From assembly GCA_028277545.1 (NCBI GenBank), contig JANQGB010000177.1, positions 1 through 7,480 of the forward strand: 7,480 bases of DNA. The letters are read 5' to 3'. The DNA is from Phycisphaerae bacterium (lineage in GTDB: Bacteria; Planctomycetota; Phycisphaerae; UBA1845). Below, piece after piece: positions 1 to 7,028 of this stretch. A model generated the notes under the pieces. That model did no database searches, was not told the DNA's origin, and saw nothing but the letters and a program-made list of their open reading frames with translations. How positions within the stretch are numbered: the first letter of the stretch is position 1; each line of letters starts with the position of its first letter. The position numbers and the translations under genes were made by a program.

Positions 1-854
1 TCGGAGGCCGTCGGACGGTTCTGAGAGAGACGGGCCAGCGTCCTGGCGATGAGGTCGCACCAGAGTTGCACGCCGGGCTCACCGGATTCGCGCAGGTCCT
101 CGCGGCGGGCACCGTTGTAGCGCGACATGGCCATGAACTCGGACATCTCGACCATGCGATGGGCTTCGGGATCGGCCTGCAGGTAGGGATGTTCGTGTTC
201 GGCCATCAAGTGCAGCACTACGCCGGCGGAGATCACGTCCGAGGCGGACTCGAACGCGTGCAGGGTGTGATCTCCATACTTTTCGGGATCGATGAAGGCG
301 CAGATGCGGTCGTCGCGAGTGAATTCGTCCGGCGTCAATACCTCCCAGAGGCCGGTGATCCGGGAGTCAGCGGAGCCGCCGTTGGGCGGGCCGGCAGCGA
401 GATTGATGTATCGATCGACTCCCAGCACACTGCAGATGGCTGGGGCAAAGCCGAAGTCAGCCACCTTGGTGGTGCCGTCGGGCGCGAAGAGGATGGTGCC
501 GGGACACACGCCGCCGTGTACGCTGGGCTTCCCCTCAGGCGGCGAGTGGGCGATACGCAAGGCATCAAACACTGCCGTTGTTACTCGCAGCAGTTGGGCG
601 GGGTTCAGCATGGGCGCCGAGGGATTGAAGAGGGTACCGATGGGCATGGGTGAGGCGGGTTCGTGGTCTACGTAGACCTCGCTGCCGCCCGGCTCATCCT
701 GGAGTCCGCCCTGTGGCCGCAACACGTGTGGTGACTCTGCGGCAAGACTCTCCTGCCGGGATACGGCGTCGGCCAGCGACTCTCGCAGTCGGAACCAGTC
801 GTCATCCTCGATGCCGTCGGGTCTGCGAATTACCCGTCGATAGCTGTCGGCCAT
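1..854 (-). CDS. Protein-kinase-fold protein, probable pseudokinase (partial, C-terminus beyond left edge)
   Basis: I translated this by hand from ATG at 854-852; the frame is open for 284 codons to the edge. Residues 37-64 resemble the beta4-beta5 part of a Ser/Thr kinase N-lobe. Residues 85-104 (PAQLLRVTTAVFDALRIAHS) match helices D and E. The catalytic loop is HGGVCPGTIL (113-122), where active kinases have HRDxKPxNIL. DFG is intact (133-135). DPE at 189-191 replaces APE, SDVISAG (205-211) matches the helix F motif, and NRPTA (279-283) matches the final conserved Arg. The catalytic Asp, Lys and Asn are therefore all replaced. A glycine loop and VAIK lysine are absent: the chain starts near helix C, and an in-frame TGA at 914-912 excludes a longer start (no ATG, GTG or TTG lies between). 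The segment from DFG to DPE is long, about 55 residues. The usual role of such folds is regulatory or scaffolding, but the partner is unknown. More domains may follow past the left edge. The gene call is firm; loss of catalysis is inferred. Confidence 0.8.
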   Translation of the reverse strand, partial: MADSYRRVIRRPDGIEDDDWFRLRESLADAVSRQESLAAESPHVLRPQGGLQDEPGGSEVYVDHEPASPMPIGTLFNPSAPMLNPAQLLRVTTAVFDALRIAHSPPEGKPSVHGGVCPGTILFAPDGTTKVADFGFAPAICSVLGVDRYINLAAGPPNGGSADSRITGLWEVLTPDEFTRDDRICAFIDPEKYGDHTLHAFESASDVISAGVVLHLMAEHEHPYLQADPEAHRMVEMSEFMAMSRYNGARREDLRESGEPGVQLWCDLIARTLARLSQNRPTAS

Positions 855-875
855 GGACTCTTGGACCTTGCCTGT

Positions 876-893
876 GCCGGGATCGTTCCCGGC
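876..893 (-). other. Perfect hairpin in the leader of the kinase-like gene
   Basis: A 7-bp inverted repeat (GCCGGGA / TCCCGGC) surrounds a 4-base loop. It ends 21 bases upstream of the ATG at 854 on the transcribed strand. No T-tract follows, so it is not a typical intrinsic terminator for the GYD gene. It could modulate translation of the kinase-like gene or be chance in GC-rich DNA. Confidence 0.35.
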
Positions 894-1045
894 GGTTACG
901 AAACTGTGACATCAGAGCCTCAGCAGGTTACAGCCATTCGGCCGCGGGATCGAGTCGGCGCAGCGTCGGCTCCAGACTCAGGGTGCGGTGGGCCCTGCGC
1001 CTGGAACGCCGCCGGCAACTCGCATCCGGTGTGGCGAGAGGACGC

Positions 1046-1339
1046 TTACTGCATCTTGCCCAGGACGTTCTGGAGTTCGCCGGACCCGAAGGTCCTCAGC
1101 ATGCAGGTGGTGACGTTGGAGTCCTTGCCGAGACGCAGGATCAGGCCGACGGCCGTGGGTTCATCCGGCGCGGTCAAAATTATCACTCCGTCGTACGGGC
1201 CGGTGGTCCAGTACTGCCCCTCGACCGTCGCCCCCGCCTGCTCCGCTTCCGATCTGAATGCCTCGGTGCGGTCCAGCGTGTCGCTTACCTGTGCTATGCC
1301 CTGTTCCGTGAACTTGAGCAGCACGACGTATCTACACAT
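1046..1339 (-). CDS. GYD-domain protein (small conserved protein)
   Basis: A complete gene of 97 residues ending in TAA. The whole protein matches the GYD family (Pfam PF08734): an N-terminal strand MCRYVVLLKFTEQG, a helix with the family's R-x-E-A-F spacing (R24, E26, F28), then GQYWTTGPYDGVII (41-54) carrying the signature G47-x-Y49-D50, then APDE (57-60) and a closing helix and strand. The family has a ferredoxin-like alpha/beta-barrel fold of about 90-100 residues. No firm biochemical role is known for it and no catalytic residues are evident, so function is left open. I chose the internal ATG at 1339 over the ATG at 1366. It places AGGGAG 7 bases upstream, the family fold begins immediately, and the 9 extra residues of the longer form do not belong to the domain. 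There is no signal peptide, so it is probably cytoplasmic. The kinase-like gene follows in the same direction after 191 bases. Confidence 0.88.
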   Translation of the reverse strand: MCRYVVLLKFTEQGIAQVSDTLDRTEAFRSEAEQAGATVEGQYWTTGPYDGVIILTAPDEPTAVGLILRLGKDSNVTTCMLRTFGSGELQNVLGKMQ

Positions 1340-1346
1340 GAGTGTG

Positions 1347-1352
1347 CTCCCT
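1347..1352 (-). promoter_or_regulatory. Shine-Dalgarno of the GYD gene
   Basis: AGGGAG on the minus strand lies 7 bases before the ATG at 1339. It decides the start between this ATG and the in-frame ATG at 1366, whose upstream sequence lacks a comparable site. Confidence 0.7.
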
Positions 1353-1360
1353 AGAAACCC

Positions 1361-1382
1361 GACCATCTGCGGACCATCTGCC
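1361..1382. repeat. 11-bp tandem duplication
   Basis: Two adjacent 11-base units, GACCATCTGCG and GACCATCTGCC, are identical at 10 of 11 positions. They lie just upstream of the GYD Shine-Dalgarno, inside the presumed 5' leader. This could be a recent slippage duplication or a paired binding site, and nothing else supports a function. Confidence 0.5.
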
Positions 1383-1400
1383 GCTGTCGTGTTGGTGAGC

Positions 1401-1430
1401 TTAAGAGATGGATGCCCTGCTCGTACTCAA
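1401..1430 (-). promoter_or_regulatory. Weak sigma70-type promoter candidate for the GYD gene
   Basis: On the minus strand, TTGAGT (1430-1425) and TCTTAA (1406-1401) are separated by 18 bases. The -35 element is fair and the -10 element is poor. The position, about 65 bases upstream of the GYD start, is reasonable. This is a candidate only. Confidence 0.2.
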
Positions 1431-1574
1431 CGATAGCCGCGCAGATGCGGCCGGGCAAGTTACCGGCCGGATCTGCCAGATGAACATCCGGCCAGAGAGG
1501 CGCCGCCGGAGCCGTGGCTGCTGGCGCCCCCCCCTGTTGCATTGACAGGCTCAGTGTTGAGACTCAGAAACGCA

Positions 1575-1617
1575 GCAGGTCCGCCGATCGCCTGGTGATC
1601 GCGACCGACGGACCTGC
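1575..1617 (-). terminator. Terminator-like hairpin downstream of the dockerin gene
   Basis: A perfect 9-bp inverted repeat (GCAGGTCCG at 1575-1583, CGGACCTGC at 1609-1617) encloses a second small stem (CGATC 1585-1589 / GATCG 1597-1601). It begins 61 bases past the stop codon of the large gene. On the minus strand it is followed by TGCGTTTCT, a weak T-rich stretch. Position and stem strength suit termination, but the short T run makes this uncertain. Confidence 0.45.
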
Positions 1618-1678
1618 CGATCCACCTCGGGCGACTGATGAGGATCAGCCGACCAGGCAGGGTCTCAGATTGTCAGGG

Positions 1679-4600
1679 CTACCTGCTGCCCGGAGAGATT
1701 CCGAAGTCACCCAGGCCCGGATTGAACGCTTCGTCCGGCTCCTCGGGCTGCTTGCCGTCGCCGGTTAACAGTTGCTCCTCGCCGATCTCCTCGATGGAGT
1801 CGAGGTCCTCGTCATCCGGCGGACCCGGCGGGGTGGCGAAGTTGTCATCGACGAAGGTGCGGTAGCACAGCAGCCACTCCTGGTAATCCAGCAGGGTCAC
1901 GACCCCATCACTGTCGAAGTCGGCATCCGGGTTGTACTCCGGCTGCCCGTCGCTGTGGCCGTAAGCGATGAGGAATTCCAGGTAGTCATCGTGGTCGATG
2001 TCACCGTCACCGTCCAGATCGGCCCAGCCGCACGGTCCGGACAGCACTACCGGCACCTCGCAGGTGTTGCCAGCGCAGTCGGTCACGATGACCGTGCCGA
2101 GGCCGTCGACGGCGTCGCTGATGAGCTCGACGGAGTACCGCACGATGGCATCGCCCGCGGTGAAGGGATCGACTGACAGCATCAGATTCACGCTGGCCGG
2201 ATCCAGCTCGATGGAGCAGATGCCGGTGCCGTAGACCTCACTGTCTTCGGCCCGACCGTCGTACCGCTCGGGGAACGTGGCCGACTCGATAGTCAACGAC
2301 CAGCTATCGAAGGTGCCGGTGTCGTTGGTCTTGTCGTCGGCAACGTGGAGCGTGTAGGTACCGTTGGCTCCGAAGCCGTCCAGGGCGAACAGTGCCGGGC
2401 CGCCCTCGGGCTGGTACACGTCGGTGAACGGCGCCTCGGACGAGCTGTCGGGAATCGGTGAGGGCGCCTCATCGTCCAGCGTGGTATCGATGAAGTCATT
2501 GCCCGTGCTACCAATGTCACTCAGCAGAGCGATCGACGTCGGGCTGGTCAGGTTCATGTCGATGTCGTCGTCGAACGGGTGGGTGATGTTGAAGGTGAGG
2601 TTGACATCACTGATGATGTCGGTATCGGCCACCACGATACTGGACGAGACACCGGCCGGGTTGTTGTCCGGCAGGGGCTGGGGCAGGTCGGTGCTCAAGT
2701 AACGCTTGGTGTTGCCCGCCGAACCGGTGCAGACCGGACCGACCGCGTCGATTTCGAGCAGCATGTACGACCGCCAGCCGCACGCATCGGTAACCCGTAC
2801 GTAGCCGCGACCGTTGGCCAGTTCGTCAATTCGAGTGATCACGAAGTCGACACTGGCATCGCCGGCGGGCGGATCCGGATTTAGCTCGACGATCTGTAGG
2901 TTGTCCGACCAGGGCATGAGGCTGACGTCGACGATCCCGCCGTCGTCGAGTTGATCGTCGGTCGCGGTACCCTCGAACTTGAAGGTAGTCAGGTCAAGAT
3001 CACCCGTGATGACCGGCGGGTTCACGTCGGCAGAAGCGGCCGCCAGATCGATGGCCACACTCGTGGTGTTCGAGGCGCAGTCGGTGATCTCGAGCGTGCC
3101 GGTACCCGGCAGGTCCGGGTCGACGAGTTCAACGCGGTAGTCCACGACTTCGTCGCCCGGCGTGAACGAGGCAACGACGACCAGGTTGCTCGCCCCGGCA
3201 GCCAGCTCGATGGTGCAGATGCCCGCACCCGGCGCCAGGTCGAGCGCCCGGCCCACGTAGCGCTCCGGCCCGCAGGGGCTCTTCAGAGTGAGCGCCCAGC
3301 GGCGGAAGATGTTGTCGGACGAACTCATCATCCGCGTGTCGGCCACCAGCAGGTCCCAGTCGCCGGCTGAATCGAGCCCGGCCAGGTTGAACAGCATGTC
3401 GTCGCGCGGATCGCTGGTGATGCCGTCGCCGAAGAAATCGCCGCGGCCGTCGGGCTGGTGCAAGCCCAGTGCGGCGATCGAGCCCAGGGCGGGTTCCGCG
3501 TGGATGTCATCCTCCTGCGGGGCATCGTCGTCCAGCAGAATGTCGAAGCTGTTCTTGGTGTTGCCGGCAGCGCTGCGGTCGTCCTGGCCAATTCGGTTCA
3601 CCAGCGAGGCGAACTCGCCGGCGTGGGTCAGCTTGGCGGCCATACGCCCCTGGTTGTCCGAGTCGACCATCAGGGCGACCTCGACCTCACCCACGGTGAA
3701 CGAGTCGGGCACGTTGATGGTGGAGACGACACCGGCGGGGTCGCTCTCGACGACGACCTCCTGGACCTCGCGCTTGATGGTCAGGTCCGTGGTAACCGCC
3801 CCGTCATTAGCCGGCCCGGCAGCATCGTCCAGACCGTTCAGGGCGAGGATGCTCTGGCAGGTGTTCTGCTGGAGGTCGGTCACGGTGATGGTCCCGGAAC
3901 CGTCCAGGGTCGTGTCGATCAGGGTAACCGTGTAATGGACAACCATGTCGCCCGGCGTGAACTCGGCGGGCAGGTTGAGCTGGACGTTCACGGCGTCTGT
4001 CAGGACGATCGACTGCACACCCTCGGTATCCGAGGCTATCCCGGCGAAGGTCTGCGGACCGGCGAAGGTCGCGCTGAGGTCCAGCGACCACTCACGCAGC
4101 GTGGCGCCGAAGTCGGCCGAGGAGCTGTCGTCCCTCACGTTGAGTGACCAGACGCCCATGGCCTGCTCGCCGTTAAGCTGGGCCAGGCCGTCCGGATCCT
4201 CCGGCAGCCAGGTGCCCGTGTAGGGCGCCGCCGAACTCAGGAAGGGCACGATTTCCTCTGCGTCGTCGTCGAAGGTGGCATCGATCATGTCGATGGCCAG
4301 GCTGCTCATCCGGTCGGTAACCAGTTCGACCTCGGTGCCGGTCGGGCTGACCAGGTAGATGTCCAGGTCGCCGGGGTCCAGCGTATCGATGGTCATGGTA
4401 ACGCTGACGTCGGTGACCAGGCCCGGCTCACCGATCTCGATCGTCCCGTTGATGCCGGTGAGGTCGTTGTCCGTGACGTGGATCGGATCGTGGAGGGCCG
4501 TCGGCGTACGATTCGAGAAGGCCACTCCCTCGCAGGTCGGGGCATCGATGTCGATGCTGACGATCATGCAGGCGGTGTTGCCCTGGCAGTCGGTGACCAG

Positions 4601-6694
4601 CATCTTGGCGGCACCGCTCTCGGCAGGGTTGACCAGGTCGATGTCAAAGGTCACCACCCCGTCACCCGGCGTGAAGCTCAGGTTGTTGAGGACCAGGTTG
4701 TTGTTGTCGAACAACTCGACATCGCAGATGCCGGTGTCGTCAACCAGATTATCGACTGCCTCAACAGCGATGGTGTTGTTGGCGAAATCCGGCGTAAGCG
4801 TGACGTCGGGATCGCTCTCGTCGGTCATGGCCGGGGCGGCATCGTTCAGGAAGATGGCCAGCTCATAGGTTGCGTTCTCGTCGACGGACGACGAAGTGCT
4901 CTGGGCCTTGACCTGCACGTAGTGCGTCCCGGTCACCCGGGCGACGAAGAAGCCGCCCTGAGCGGGATAGTCAGGTGTTCCGGGAACCGGCAAGCCGGTC
5001 TGCACCGAGTTGCTGTCGCTGATATCGTCGAAGATCATGTCGCCGTCGGGGTCCAGCACGATCAGCTTGGCGTGGAACGCGAAGGGGTCGCTGCTGGCAC
5101 TGACGAAGCCGTCGGCATTCCGCTCCGGGTCACCGTCCAGAGCGATGAACACACGGTCACCGGCGGCAGCGTCGAACACAAAGGTGTCCACGTCATCGAC
5201 GTCGGGAATCACGCCGGCGTAGTAGTGCTTGCCGGTACGGTCCGCCTGTTCGAGCGTGTCGTTGGGCTCACACTCGGCCAGCGGCGTTCGGGTGGCCGGC
5301 TCGACGCCGACGTGCAAGCGATAGCGGTGGACGACGTGGGTCTGCGAGCTCTGGTAGTTGACGTTGAGGTAGTGCGTGCCGTCCGCAGTGAGGGTGGCAC
5401 CGGCCAGCACCGGCGAGCTGGTCGAGTAGATGAAGTCCAGATCGTCGTAATCCGGACCGGTCGAGATACCATCCGCGTCCTCGTCGTCGAACTCGATGAG
5501 CGTTACACCGTCGGTGGCATAGAGCCCCATGTCGAGGTCCAGGGTGGTGTTGGACGTACCACCGTTGTTGGCCCAGGCATAGACGCGGTCGCCTACCTGC
5601 CCGGTGATGGAGAACCAGTCGACATCGAGCGGCCCCTGAAGCTGCCCGCCGTTGAGCGGCGTGGTCAAGGGGCTGGCCTCGGCCGTGGACTCGTTGGGCT
5701 CGATCTCGTTGATCTCGTAGCCGAAGGCTTCGTCCACCATCAGGACGTAGTTGCCGGACGTGCTGCTTCCATCGTCCTCGTCCACCACGATGTAGTAGTC
5801 ACGATCGGAATCCAGCGTGGCGACCACCAGATCGTGCTTGCCGCCACCGGAACCAGCGTTGTGCGACGCCCCCAGGCAGCCCGCGGCGGTGAACGGCGGG
5901 CAGGAGTCGGAGATGTATAGCACGCCGTCGAAGTTCTCGGAGATGAGTTCAAAGGCAAAGTCACCGGCTACCGGCGTGTTGAACACGTAAACGTGATCGA
6001 CGCCGCTGGCGGTGGTGGCAGTCTTGACCGCGCAACGCCCCATACCGCCGGCCGGCTCGTCGTAAGTGAAGTCCGCAGCGGCGCCGTCGATGTCGTTCAA
6101 GGCGGCGTACGGCAGCGTAGCTGGAATCGCTTCGACAGTGGAACAGTCATCCGGGGCAACCGCAGGGAGGGTGTCGACTATCAGTGTGAACGAGCAGTTG
6201 TCGCGGGTGCCCGAATCATGGTCGACGCCGATGTCGTAGGCGATACCGGCGGTCAGGGCTACGTCGATGTGTACTACCCTCGAGCCGCTGGGGGCCCGCA
6301 GACCGTCGATATAGACGGGCACCGTGTCAAAGTCGGTTCCGGCGTAAAGGACGAACCGCCTTTCGCTGGACGAGCTGCGCAGTGGAGCTCGCTGCCACGG
6401 AACGACCTGGATGCGATAGGTGTCGGTGGTATCCGGCGTGAACTGGAAGAACACGTCCGGACCATCATCCCGGCCATCGCCGACGCCGGGCAGCCCGGTG
6501 TCCTGGATGTCATTGACGGCGCCTTCGAGCGTGGCAAAGACGATCGCGGGCACGCCGGGGGCGATGACGGTCGGGTTGGTTGGCGCATCGTTGACCGGCG
6601 CGGGCGGCGCAGCCGCCACTGTGGCTGGCAGCACCAGGAGCGCTCCCACCGCCAGGCAGACGCCAGATTGACAGACTTTCTTTCCTACAGACAT
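1679..6694 (-). CDS. Giant secreted multidomain protein: PPC-like domains, three P-domains, dockerin
   Basis: The gene encodes 1671 residues and ends in TAG. Residues 1-29 are a signal peptide: KK at 5-6, a hydrophobic core, and Ala-rich cleavage near 27-29. Four beta-rich domains resembling bacterial pre-peptidase C-terminal (PPC) modules follow (about 35-178, 180-325, 332-471, 472-618). The last two start with EPNE/EPND and carry DVDWF / DVDTF motifs. Three proprotein-convertase P-domains (PF01483-like) lie at about 718-878, 969-1144 and 1324-1474. They are marked by the D-x-D-I/M-x-L-x-S-P-T strand, a DDDA/DDEA segment, G-x-W or equivalent, and W-x-L-x-L/I near the end. Five copies of a cysteine-containing module are interleaved with them (about 640-716, 880-955, 1146-1222, 1232-1320, 1482-1552). 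The dockerin (about 1555-1614) has two EF-hand loops, DLDGDGDIDHDD and DFDSDGVVTLLD. An acidic Pro/Glu tail of about 56 residues ends the protein. No protease or glycoside-hydrolase catalytic domain is visible. I infer a calcium-rich surface or extracellular structural or adhesive protein; substrate and partner are unknown. The start is fixed by AGGAGGAGG 7 bases upstream. Confidence 0.93.
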   Translation of the reverse strand: MSVGKKVCQSGVCLAVGALLVLPATVAAAPPAPVNDAPTNPTVIAPGVPAIVFATLEGAVNDIQDTGLPGVGDGRDDGPDVFFQFTPDTTDTYRIQVVPWQRAPLRSSSSERRFVLYAGTDFDTVPVYIDGLRAPSGSRVVHIDVALTAGIAYDIGVDHDSGTRDNCSFTLIVDTLPAVAPDDCSTVEAIPATLPYAALNDIDGAAADFTYDEPAGGMGRCAVKTATTASGVDHVYVFNTPVAGDFAFELISENFDGVLYISDSCPPFTAAGCLGASHNAGSGGGKHDLVVATLDSDRDYYIVVDEDDGSSTSGNYVLMVDEAFGYEINEIEPNESTAEASPLTTPLNGGQLQGPLDVDWFSITGQVGDRVYAWANNGGTSNTTLDLDMGLYATDGVTLIEFDDEDADGISTGPDYDDLDFIYSTSSPVLAGATLTADGTHYLNVNYQSSQTHVVHRYRLHVGVEPATRTPLAECEPNDTLEQADRTGKHYYAGVIPDVDDVDTFVFDAAAGDRVFIALDGDPERNADGFVSASSDPFAFHAKLIVLDPDGDMIFDDISDSNSVQTGLPVPGTPDYPAQGGFFVARVTGTHYVQVKAQSTSSSVDENATYELAIFLNDAAPAMTDESDPDVTLTPDFANNTIAVEAVDNLVDDTGICDVELFDNNNLVLNNLSFTPGDGVVTFDIDLVNPAESGAAKMLVTDCQGNTACMIVSIDIDAPTCEGVAFSNRTPTALHDPIHVTDNDLTGINGTIEIGEPGLVTDVSVTMTIDTLDPGDLDIYLVSPTGTEVELVTDRMSSLAIDMIDATFDDDAEEIVPFLSSAAPYTGTWLPEDPDGLAQLNGEQAMGVWSLNVRDDSSSADFGATLREWSLDLSATFAGPQTFAGIASDTEGVQSIVLTDAVNVQLNLPAEFTPGDMVVHYTVTLIDTTLDGSGTITVTDLQQNTCQSILALNGLDDAAGPANDGAVTTDLTIKREVQEVVVESDPAGVVSTINVPDSFTVGEVEVALMVDSDNQGRMAAKLTHAGEFASLVNRIGQDDRSAAGNTKNSFDILLDDDAPQEDDIHAEPALGSIAALGLHQPDGRGDFFGDGITSDPRDDMLFNLAGLDSAGDWDLLVADTRMMSSSDNIFRRWALTLKSPCGPERYVGRALDLAPGAGICTIELAAGASNLVVVASFTPGDEVVDYRVELVDPDLPGTGTLEITDCASNTTSVAIDLAAASADVNPPVITGDLDLTTFKFEGTATDDQLDDGGIVDVSLMPWSDNLQIVELNPDPPAGDASVDFVITRIDELANGRGYVRVTDACGWRSYMLLEIDAVGPVCTGSAGNTKRYLSTDLPQPLPDNNPAGVSSSIVVADTDIISDVNLTFNITHPFDDDIDMNLTSPTSIALLSDIGSTGNDFIDTTLDDEAPSPIPDSSSEAPFTDVYQPEGGPALFALDGFGANGTYTLHVADDKTNDTGTFDSWSLTIESATFPERYDGRAEDSEVYGTGICSIELDPASVNLMLSVDPFTAGDAIVRYSVELISDAVDGLGTVIVTDCAGNTCEVPVVLSGPCGWADLDGDGDIDHDDYLEFLIAYGHSDGQPEYNPDADFDSDGVVTLLDYQEWLLCYRTFVDDNFATPPGPPDDEDLDSIEEIGEEQLLTGDGKQPEEPDEAFNPGLGDFGISPGSR
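2040..4775 (-). repeat. Protein-level repeat array: P-domains interleaved with five cysteine-containing modules
   Basis: Within the large gene, a roughly 75-residue module recurs five times. Its core reads G-I-C-x-[VI]-E-L, then F-T-P-G-D-x-V-V, then a polar strand ending D-x-x-x-G-x-x-x-[VI]-T-D-C-x-x-N-T. Modules 1, 3 and 5 keep both cysteines; module 2 has GVQSIVL and TDLQQNTC; module 4 has GIVDVSL and TDACG. Order from the N-terminus is module1-P1-module2-P2-module3-module4-P3-module5-dockerin. The copies are diverged at DNA level, so this is an old duplication. Boundaries are approximate, set by eye. Confidence 0.65.
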
Positions 6695-6701
6695 GAGTTT
6701 A

Positions 6702-6710
6702 CCTCCTCCT
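6702..6710 (-). promoter_or_regulatory. Strong Shine-Dalgarno of the dockerin gene
   Basis: AGGAGGAGG followed by TAAACTC precedes the ATG at 6694-6692. The core AGGAGG sits 7 bases from the start codon. This near-perfect site confirms the start and suggests efficient translation. Confidence 0.85.
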
Positions 6711-6724
6711 CAGAATCCGCTGCC

Positions 6725-6746
6725 CGCCGACACTGCTCGGTCGGCG
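6725..6746 (-). other. Hairpin just upstream of the dockerin gene's ribosome-binding site
   Basis: A perfect 7-bp stem (CGCCGAC / GTCGGCG) has an 8-base loop and ends 14 bases before the AGGAGGAGG. It lies in the presumed 5' leader of the large gene, where it could stabilise the mRNA or affect ribosome access. There is no T-tract, so it is unlikely to be a terminator. Confidence 0.4.
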
Positions 6747-6846
6747 CTCAATCTACCCTCTAATCCGATGACCACAGCGAAGGCGATCAGGAAGCGAGTC
6801 TTCTCGCGGCGCAGGAAAGCAGCCGAGTGTGCGCGGCCACCGATCA

Positions 6847-6863
6847 GGTCCGCACTGCGGACC
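6847..6863. promoter_or_regulatory. Perfect 17-bp dyad, operator-like
   Basis: GGTCCGCA and TGCGGACC are exact inverted arms around a single central C. The odd length and one-base centre fit a dimeric DNA-binding regulator better than an RNA hairpin, whose loop would be too tight without melting the inner pairs. It lies about 155 bases upstream of the dockerin gene start. No regulator is encoded in the window. Confidence 0.35.
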
Positions 6864-6979
6864 GTCAGGCGCCCCGCTCCGCTGCTACTCCCGATGTCGT
6901 GTCATGGCTCCGCCGCGATCCGATGGCGGAAATGGCGCTTCCTCGAACCTCCTTAACTGTGTCCCTCCGATGCGACGTG

Positions 6980-6997
6980 CTGGCGAACGCCCGCCAG
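6980..6997 (-). other. Hairpin in the presumed 5' leader
   Basis: A perfect 6-bp stem (CTGGCG / CGCCAG) has a 6-base loop. It lies roughly 30-45 bases downstream of the TTGACA promoter candidate in the minus-strand direction, so it would be near the 5' end of the leader transcript. An orphan AAGGAGG at 6954-6948 follows it, with no start codon at useful spacing. Confidence 0.35.
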
Positions 6998-7028
6998 GCG
7001 GAGCGCCCGTCTCGCCGACACAGCCCTA

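Larger units (their letters stand above)
1340..1678. other. Intergenic region between the GYD gene and the dockerin gene
   Basis: This is 339 bases without a convincing gene. It contains the GYD ribosome-binding site and promoter candidate, the 11-bp tandem duplication, a run of eight C at 1527-1534, a 5-bp hairpin at 1635-1648 (CTGAT/ATCAG) and the large terminator-like hairpin at 1575-1617. A 63-codon minus-strand frame (1542-1351) crosses the C run. It lacks a good ribosome-binding site and resembles no family I know, so I do not call it a gene. Confidence 0.6.

Noticed and set aside
66..653. A 195-codon plus-strand frame at the left end.
   Set aside because: The minus strand over the same bases encodes kinase-fold motifs (DFG, SDVISAG, RPTA) in one continuous frame. 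The plus product has no recognisable features.
876..893. Intrinsic terminator between the GYD gene and the kinase-like gene.
   Set aside because: The stem is perfect, but the following minus-strand bases contain no T run and the hairpin is very close to the next start codon.
912..1045. A hidden N-lobe of the kinase-like protein in another frame, implying a frameshift.
   Set aside because: I translated all three minus-strand frames of this gap. Each is interrupted by a stop and none shows a glycine-rich loop or a VAIK-like lysine.
1046..1366. Longer GYD gene starting at ATG 1366.
   Set aside because: The 9 extra residues lie outside the GYD domain, and the ATG at 1339 has AGGGAG at ideal spacing.
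650..1436. Plus-strand frames of 191-234 codons covering the GYD gene and the gap before the kinase-like gene.
   Set aside because: Both are Arg/Ser/Pro-rich without domain signal and overlap the well-supported GYD gene on the other strand.
4478..5920. A 480-codon open frame on the plus strand, antisense to the large gene.
   Set aside because: It is entirely inside the large secreted-protein gene, whose domains are recognisable in the minus frame. The product is Val/Gly/Asp-rich with no recognisable domain. Long antisense frames are expected opposite GC-rich, Asp-rich coding sequence.
1679..6694. A protease, suggested by P-domains and PPC-like domains that normally accompany peptidases.
   Set aside because: I found no subtilisin Asp/His/Ser motifs or metalloprotease HExxH in the chain; every segment is accounted for by beta modules, the dockerin or the tail.
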